Shown here one piece after another: positions 59,359 through 64,000 of a DNA stretch of 64,000 nucleotides. The notes under the pieces were generated by a model. It saw nothing but the letters and a program-made list of their open reading frames with translations. It was not told the DNA's origin and did not search any database. This DNA comes from Alicycliphilus sp. UBA6560 (lineage in GTDB: Bacteria > Pseudomonadota > Gammaproteobacteria > Burkholderiales > Burkholderiaceae_C), in contig DJJU01000006.1 in NCBI GenBank assembly GCA_002434305.1, positions 620,001 to 684,000 on the forward strand, written 5' to 3'. The translations under genes were made by a program, and so were the position numbers. Position 1 is the first letter of the stretch. Each line of letters opens with the position of its first letter.

Positions 59359-60519
59359 TCAGGCCTGCAGAAGGTTCTGGATGGCATGGGCGGCAAGGCG
59401 CGGGGTGTCGCGCAGCAGGCTTTCGTGCAGCGCGGTGAAGCGCTGCTGCAGCGCGGCAATGCGCGCGGGCTGGTGGTGGTAGGCGTCCAGCCAGTCGGTG
59501 ACGGCGACCGCCAGCGCCTGCGGGCTGGCCGCGTCCTGCAGCAGCTCGGGTACGACGAAGTCGCGGCACAGGATGTTGGGCAGACCCACCCAGGGCTGCA
59601 GCTGCTTCGCGCGCATCAGGCGCCAGCTGACCGGGTGCATGTGGTAGCCGATGACCATGGGGCGCTTAAACAGCGCCGCCTCCAGCGTGGCGGTGCCGCT
59701 GGCGATCAGCGTCACGTCGCAGGCGGCCAGCACGGCGTGGGACTGGCCGGTGACGATGACCAGCCGGTCCAGCAGGCCGCATTCGCGCGCCACCTGCTCG
59801 ATGCGGGCACGCAGCGCCGGCACGGCGGGAACTACTATTTTGATAGCTGGTCGCGCTTGCTGGATAAGCGCTGCAGCCTGAAAAAAGGGTTTGGCGATGT
59901 AGGCCACCTCGGCCGAGCGGCTGCCCGGCAGGATGGCCAGCACCTCGCCCTGTTCGTCCAGGCCCAGCGCGCGGCGCGCGGCCAGCCGGTCGGGCTGCAG
60001 CGGGATGACGCGGGCCAGCGGGTGGCCGACGTAGGTGGCGGCGATGCCGTGGCGCGCCAGCAGCTCGGGCTCGAACGGGAAGATGCACAGCACGTGGTCG
60101 CAGCTGGCGCGGATGGTCTCCACCCGCTTGGCGCGCCAGGCCCAGATGGAGGGGCAGACGAAATGCACGGTCTTCACGCCCTGGGCACGCAGGCGCGCCT
60201 CCAGGCCCAGGTTGAAGTCGGGCGCGTCCACGCCGATGAAGACGTCGGGCCGGTCGGTGGTCAGCAGGCGCGTGCCCAGCGCCTTGCGGATGCGCACCAG
60301 GCCCAGCAGGCGGCGCACCAGCTCGACGCTGTAGCCGTGCACGGCCAGGCGCTCGCTGGGCCACCAGGCGTCAAAGCCGCGCTCCTGCATGCGTGGCCCG
60401 CCTATGCCCATGCTGGCTACGTCGGGCCACTGCACACGCAGGCCGTCCAGCAGCAGGCCGGCCAGCAGGTCGCCGGACGTCTCGCCGGCCACCATGGCAA
60501 CGCGTGGTGGGGTTTGCAT
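59359..60519 (-). CDS. lpxB: Lipid-A-disaccharide synthase LpxB
   Basis: Joins UDP-2,3-diacylglucosamine and lipid X in lipid A synthesis at the inner membrane. In the 386-residue protein the conserved N-terminus is [20 protein letters not shown], with [23 protein letters not shown] and [14 protein letters not shown] [13 protein letters not shown]. Segment [20 protein letters not shown] coincides with a copy of the dispersed repeat yet keeps normal family length. It follows lpxA by 27 bases. Confidence 0.96.
   Translation of the reverse strand: MQTPPRVAMVAGETSGDLLAGLLLDGLRVQWPDVASMGIGGPRMQERGFDAWWPSERLAVHGYSVELVRRLLGLVRIRKALGTRLLTTDRPDVFIGVDAPDFNLGLEARLRAQGVKTVHFVCPSIWAWRAKRVETIRASCDHVLCIFPFEPELLARHGIAATYVGHPLARVIPLQPDRLAARRALGLDEQGEVLAILPGSRSAEVAYIAKPFFQAAALIQQARPAIKIVVPAVPALRARIEQVARECGLLDRLVIVTGQSHAVLAACDVTLIASGTATLEAALFKRPMVIGYHMHPVSWRLMRAKQLQPWVGLPNILCRDFVVPELLQDAASPQALAVAVTDWLDAYHHQPARIAALQQRFTALHESLLRDTPRLAAHAIQNLLQA
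59829..59885. repeat. Dispersed repeat within the lpxB coding sequence
   Basis: GGAACTACTATTTTGATAGC, TGGTCGCGCTTGCTGGAT, AAGCGCTGCAGCCTGAAAAA. The stem is CGCGCTTG/AAGCGCTG. Confidence 0.7.
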
Positions 60520-60546
60520 GCTGCCCTGCCCGCCCGAGTGGATTGA

Positions 60547-61341
60547 TCAGCGCACGATGCCGCGGCGCGACTGCGCGGCGAAGTCGCGCAGCTGGCGCAC
60601 GTCGGCGGCGCCCTCGGCGCTGTCCTGCGCCAGCGCGTCCAGCGCCTGCAGCGCCGCCTGCAGGGTCAGGCCCTGGCGGTACAGCAGGCGGTAGGCCTGC
60701 TTGAGGGCGCCGATGCGCGCCGCGGAAAAGCCCCGGCGGCGCAGGCCCTCGGTGTTCAGCCCGCGTGCGGCCAGCGGGTTGCCGTCCACCATGGTGAAGG
60801 GCGGCACGTCCTGCGAGACGTGGCTGGCAAAGCCGGCCATGGCGTGCGCGCCGATGCGGCAGAACTGGTGCACGCCCGTCAGGCCACCCAGGATGACGTG
60901 GTCGCCCACGTGGACGTGGCCGGCCAGCGTGGCGTTGTTGGCCAGCACGGTGTGGTTGCCCACGGTGCAGTCGTGCGCGATGTGCACGTAGGCCATGACC
61001 CAGTTGTCGTCGCCCAGCGTGGTGACGCCCGCGTCCTGCACCGTGCCGGTGTTGAAGGTGCAGAACTCGCGGATGGTGTTGCGGTCGCCGATGACCAGGC
61101 GCGTGGGCTCGCCGGCGTATTTCTTGTCCTGCGGGGCGGCGCCCAGCGAGGCGAACTGGAAGATGCGGTTGTCTTCACCGATCTGGGTGTGGCCCTCGAT
61201 CACGCAGTGCGCGCCGACGCTGGTGCGCGCGCCGATGGCCACGTGAGGCCCGATGACGGCGTAGGGCCCGACCGAGACGCCATCACCCAGCCGTGCGGCC
61301 GCGTGAACGATGGCGGTGGGATGGATGCTGGAGGAACTCAC
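60547..61341 (-). CDS. lpxA: UDP-N-acetylglucosamine acyltransferase LpxA
   Basis: First enzyme of lipid A synthesis. The 264-residue protein is mostly left-handed beta-helix hexapeptide repeats ([20 protein letters not shown] opens it), with the active-site His in [16 protein letters not shown] and [13 protein letters not shown] starting the helical C-terminus. Located between fabZ and lpxB, the standard order. Confidence 0.97.
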   Translation of the reverse strand: MSSSSIHPTAIVHAAARLGDGVSVGPYAVIGPHVAIGARTSVGAHCVIEGHTQIGEDNRIFQFASLGAAPQDKKYAGEPTRLVIGDRNTIREFCTFNTGTVQDAGVTTLGDDNWVMAYVHIAHDCTVGNHTVLANNATLAGHVHVGDHVILGGLTGVHQFCRIGAHAMAGFASHVSQDVPPFTMVDGNPLAARGLNTEGLRRRGFSAARIGALKQAYRLLYRQGLTLQAALQALDALAQDSAEGAADVRQLRDFAAQSRRGIVR

Positions 61342-61380
61342 GCGGCGCCCTGCCCTGGCTGCGGCTGCGGCAACAACGCC

Positions 61381-61818
61381 TCAGGCCACCGTCCGCATGG
61401 TGCACATGATCTCGGCTTCGCAGGCCACGCTGTCGCCCACGCGGGCCACGCCCTTGAATTTATAGATGCCGCCTTTGATGCGGTCCAGCTCGACGTCGAG
61501 GATGAGCTGGTCGCCCGGCTCCACCGGGCGCTTGAAGCGCGCGCCGTCGATGCCGACGAAATAGAACACTTTGTCGGCGCCTGGCGCCTCGCCCATCATG
61601 TCGAACGACAGCAGGCCGGCCGCCTGGGCCAGCGCCTCGAGCATCAGCACGCCCGGCATGACGGGGCGCGCCGGAAAGTGTCCGGTGAAGAAGGGCTCGT
61701 TGATGGTGACGTTCTTGATCGCCTGGATGCGCTTGCCGCGCTCGAGCTCGGCCACGCGGTCCACCAGCAGGAAGGGATAGCGGTGCGGCAGGAGCTTGAG
61801 AATCTGATGGATATCCAT
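61381..61818 (-). CDS. fabZ: 3-Hydroxyacyl-ACP dehydratase FabZ
   Basis: Dehydrates 3-hydroxyacyl-ACP in fatty acid elongation and competes with LpxA/LpxD for substrate. The 145-residue hotdog-fold protein has the catalytic His in [13 protein letters not shown] and the Glu in [15 protein letters not shown]. It lies 15 bases after lpxD and 39 before lpxA. Confidence 0.97.
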   Translation of the reverse strand: MDIHQILKLLPHRYPFLLVDRVAELERGKRIQAIKNVTINEPFFTGHFPARPVMPGVLMLEALAQAAGLLSFDMMGEAPGADKVFYFVGIDGARFKRPVEPGDQLILDVELDRIKGGIYKFKGVARVGDSVACEAEIMCTMRTVA

Positions 61819-61833
61819 TGTTGTGTGAGCGGC

Positions 61834-62814
61834 CTAGCCGTCTTTGCGAGTCTGTTCGAGAGCCTTGATGCGTTCACGCAGCTTGTACAGCTGGCGCAGC
61901 GTGGCGGCGTTCTTTTCCCAGCGGGCATTGTCGTCCATGGGAAACACGCCCGTGTACTGCCCCGGTCGGGAGATGGAGTGCGTGACCACCGTGTTGGTGG
62001 AAATGTGCACATTGTCCGCCAACTCCAGGTGCCCGACGATGGAAGCGGCCCCGGCGATGGTGCAGTGCGCGCCGATCTTCGTGCTGCCCGCCACGGCCGA
62101 GCAGCCGGCCATGGCCGTGTGCCGGCCGACGTGCACGTTGTGCGCCAGCTGGATCAGGTTGTCCAGCTTCACGCCATCCTCGATCACCGTGTCGCCCAGG
62201 GCGCCGCGGTCGATGCAGGTGTTGGCGCCGATCTCCACGTCGTCGCCGATGCGCACGGCGCCCAGCTGCTCGATCTTGACCCACTGACCGGCCTCGTGCG
62301 CGAAGCCGAAGCCGTCGGCGCCGATCACCACGCCCGGATGCACGATACAGCGCTCGCCCAGCATGCAGCGCTCGCCCACGGTGACGCGCGACTTGAGCTG
62401 CGTGTGCGCCCCGATGACGGCGCCCCGCTCGACCACGCACAGCGGACCGATGTAGGCCGTCGGGTGCACCTGCGCCTGCGGATGCACCACGGCGCTGGGG
62501 TGGACGCCCACGTCTTCACCCTGGCGGTGCGCGCGGGCCCACAGCTGCGTCACGCGCGCGAAGTACACATAGGGGTCGGCTGCCACGATGCAGGCGCCGC
62601 GCGCCAGCGCTACCGCCCGCATTGCCGGGCCCACAATGACGCAGGCCGCCTGCGAGGCGGCCAGTTGCGACTGGTAGCGCGGGTTGCTCAGGAAGGACAG
62701 CGCGTCGCTGCCGGCGGTCTGAAGCGGGGCAATGGCATGAATCTCGTCCTCACGGCTGCCGCCTTCGAGCTCGCCACCCAGCGCATCGACGATGGCCCCA
62801 AGCCGCAAGCTCAC
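61834..62814 (-). CDS. lpxD: UDP-3-O-(3-hydroxymyristoyl)glucosamine N-acyltransferase LpxD
   Basis: Third step of lipid A synthesis. The 326-residue protein has an N-terminal uridine-binding domain ([20 protein letters not shown]), the hexapeptide beta-helix, the catalytic His in [17 protein letters not shown], and a C-terminal helix with [14 protein letters not shown]. It follows skp by 36 bases. Confidence 0.97.
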   Translation of the reverse strand: MSLRLGAIVDALGGELEGGSREDEIHAIAPLQTAGSDALSFLSNPRYQSQLAASQAACVIVGPAMRAVALARGACIVAADPYVYFARVTQLWARAHRQGEDVGVHPSAVVHPQAQVHPTAYIGPLCVVERGAVIGAHTQLKSRVTVGERCMLGERCIVHPGVVIGADGFGFAHEAGQWVKIEQLGAVRIGDDVEIGANTCIDRGALGDTVIEDGVKLDNLIQLAHNVHVGRHTAMAGCSAVAGSTKIGAHCTIAGAASIVGHLELADNVHISTNTVVTHSISRPGQYTGVFPMDDNARWEKNAATLRQLYKLRERIKALEQTRKDG

Positions 62815-62850
62815 ACGCCACCCGTTCTGGCAGATCCGGCCACGGGCCGG

Positions 62851-63378
62851 TTACTTGCCACCGTTCGCCGGCGCCGCGTTCATGGCCTTGATGACCTTGT
62901 CGGTGATGTCGTGCTTGGGGTTGATGTAGACGGCTTCCTGCAGGATGACGTCGTACTTCTCGGACTCGGCCACCTGCTTGACGATGCGGTTGGCGCGCTC
63001 CAGCACCTGGCTCAGCTCTTCGTTCTTGCGGGCGCTCAGGTCTTCCTGGAACTCGCGGCGCTTGCGCTGGAAGTCGCGGTCCTGGTCGACCAACTGGCGC
63101 TGGCGCGACACGCGCTGGCTCTCTGCCATGGTGGGGGCCTCGCGCTCGAACTTCTCGGTGGCGGACTTCAGGGCGCTGCCCTGGTCGACCAGTTCCTTCT
63201 CGCGGCGCGAGAACTCCTGCTCCAGCTTGGCCTGGGCCGCCTTGGCGGAGTTGGCTTCGCGGAAGACCCGGTCGGTGTTGACGAAGCCGGCCTTGAATTC
63301 TTGCGCCTGCACGGGGGCGGCGATGGCCATGGCGCCCACCAGGATGGCCAGGGGGAAATGACGAGCAAACGATTTCAT
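62851..63378 (-). CDS. skp: Periplasmic chaperone Skp/OmpH
   Basis: Holds unfolded outer-membrane proteins in the periplasm for the BAM complex. The 175-residue protein has a signal peptide (FPLAILVGAMAIAAPVQAQ), then KAGFVNTDRVFREANSAKAA and a long coiled-coil tentacle (EFSRREKELVDQ ... VDQDRDFQRKRREFQEDLSA), ending in a beta strand (YDVILQEAVYINPKHDIT). The ATG overlaps the bamA stop (TAATG). Confidence 0.95.
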   Translation of the reverse strand: MKSFARHFPLAILVGAMAIAAPVQAQEFKAGFVNTDRVFREANSAKAAQAKLEQEFSRREKELVDQGSALKSATEKFEREAPTMAESQRVSRQRQLVDQDRDFQRKRREFQEDLSARKNEELSQVLERANRIVKQVAESEKYDVILQEAVYINPKHDITDKVIKAMNAAPANGGK

Positions 63379-64000
63379 TAGAAGGACGTTCCGATCTGGA
63401 ATTGCAGTTTCTGGATTCTATCGCCGGCGAATTTACGCACCGGCTGCGCATAGGCGATGCGCAGCGGGCCCAGCGGAGAGATCCAGCTCAAGCCGATGCC
63501 GGCGGAAGCGCGCATCTCGCTCAGCTCCCACTTCTCATCTTCGCCATAGACGTTGCCGGCATCGACGAAGGTGAACCAGCGCAGCGTGCGGTCGTTGCCG
63601 GCACCGGGGAAGGGGGCGATGAGTTCGGCGTTGAGGGTGATCTTCTTGGGACCACCCAGCGAGGCGCCGGTCACGTCGCGCGGGCCCAGGGTGCCCTGGT
63701 CGAAGCCGCGCACCGAGCCCAGGCCGCCCGAGTAGAAGTTCTTGAACACCGGGAAGGGCCGGCCGTTCATGCCCTTGCCCAAGCCTATTTCGCCGTTGAA
63801 GGCGATGGTGAACTGCTTGTTCAGGGGCACGTACTGCTGGTACTGGTAGTTGGCCCGCACGTAGCGTGCGTCGCCCGCCACGGACCATTCGGAGTTCAGG
63901 CGCTGGTAGCGGCCCGAGTTGGGCGCCAGCGCGCTGTCGCGATCGTCGCGTGACCAGCCAATGGTCAGCGGCACGGACACGCTGGTGCTGCCGAACTTCT
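63378..64000 (-). CDS. bamA: BamA, 3' part (outer-membrane protein assembly factor)
   Basis: The C-terminal 206 codons of BamA; the gene continues beyond the right edge. It is beta-barrel sequence with the conserved FKNFYSGGLGSVRGFDQGTL block (the VRGF motif of loop 6 in Omp85 proteins) and FVDAGNVYG, ending in KLQFQIGTSF with the terminal Phe that serves as the outer-membrane targeting signal. It heads the bamA-skp-lpxD-fabZ-lpxA-lpxB run. Confidence 0.95.
   Translation of the reverse strand, partial: KFGSTSVSVPLTIGWSRDDRDSALAPNSGRYQRLNSEWSVAGDARYVRANYQYQQYVPLNKQFTIAFNGEIGLGKGMNGRPFPVFKNFYSGGLGSVRGFDQGTLGPRDVTGASLGGPKKITLNAELIAPFPGAGNDRTLRWFTFVDAGNVYGEDEKWELSEMRASAGIGLSWISPLGPLRIAYAQPVRKFAGDRIQKLQFQIGTSF

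Overview
The window is a GC-rich betaproteobacterial chromosome segment. I place it in the Comamonadaceae (Acidovorax/Melaminivora-like) from gene order and protein character: pcm-rhodanese-tolC; folP/ftsH/rlmE; carA-small ORF-carB; and bamA-skp-lpxD-fabZ-lpxA-lpxB-rnhB. A dispersed stem-loop repeat of about 45 bp (core CCAGCGCTTG-loop-CAAGCGCTGG, flanked by TAGCTG and GGCCAAAAA) occurs at least a dozen times. Genus-level placement is inference. No rRNA, tRNA or CRISPR array was recognised, and the first 115 bases carry no gene I can support.

Layout. 0.1-4 kb: msrA, a TetR regulator with an operator-like site, pcm, rhodanese, tolC. 4-9 kb, reverse strand: GNAT acetyltransferase, glmM, folP, ftsH. 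9-20 kb: rlmE diverging from yhbY and a glycosyltransferase; greA; carB, a small ORF and carA; a RelA-type (p)ppGpp synthetase with an alpha/beta hydrolase. 20-31 kb: 3-hydroxybutyrate dehydrogenase, SIMPL protein, OmpR/EnvZ, ispF, ispD, mfd, a membrane protein, serB. 31-39 kb: a lone MetQ-like binding protein, cheW, ppa, an aldehyde dehydrogenase, a DUF2889 protein, a PilJ-domain protein, moaA-mobA, a thioredoxin, rnhA. 39-45 kb: a methyltransferase head-to-head with gloB, mltD, a 50-residue membrane protein, a Tat-type substrate-binding protein, a DUF1810 protein. 44-49.6 kb: a valine/isobutyrate catabolic cluster (LysR regulator, mmsA, acyl-CoA dehydrogenase, TfoX-like gene, mmsB). 56-64 kb, reverse strand: ABC exporter, SpoU-type methyltransferase, rnhB, lpxB, lpxA, fabZ, lpxD, skp, and the 3' end of bamA.

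The accessory region is 49.6-56 kb. It holds nine integron attC sites, all in one orientation, and no integrase gene anywhere in the window. It is therefore an integrase-less cassette array (CALIN) or the tail of a chromosomal integron. The core heptamers match across each cassette (left R' with the R'' at the cassette's other end) better than within single attC sites, as expected if each cassette was once a circle. Cassettes encode an AT-rich protein with a C-terminal PD-(D/E)XK nuclease signature, a 62-residue helical protein, an unknown 189-residue protein, a protein with an AbiTii-like N-terminus, a DUF1643 protein and two small membrane proteins. A YefM/YoeB-type toxin-antitoxin pair follows. 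Its toxin has Tyr where YoeB has its catalytic C-terminal His. I judge this array, with two plausible phage-defence cassettes, the most interesting part of the window.

The housekeeping part is dominated by cell-envelope biogenesis (glmM, lpx genes, bamA, skp, mltD, tolC), stress and stringent response (relA, greA, mfd, ftsH), pyrimidine/arginine precursor supply (carAB), isoprenoid synthesis (ispDF), molybdenum cofactor synthesis (moaA, mobA) and valine degradation.
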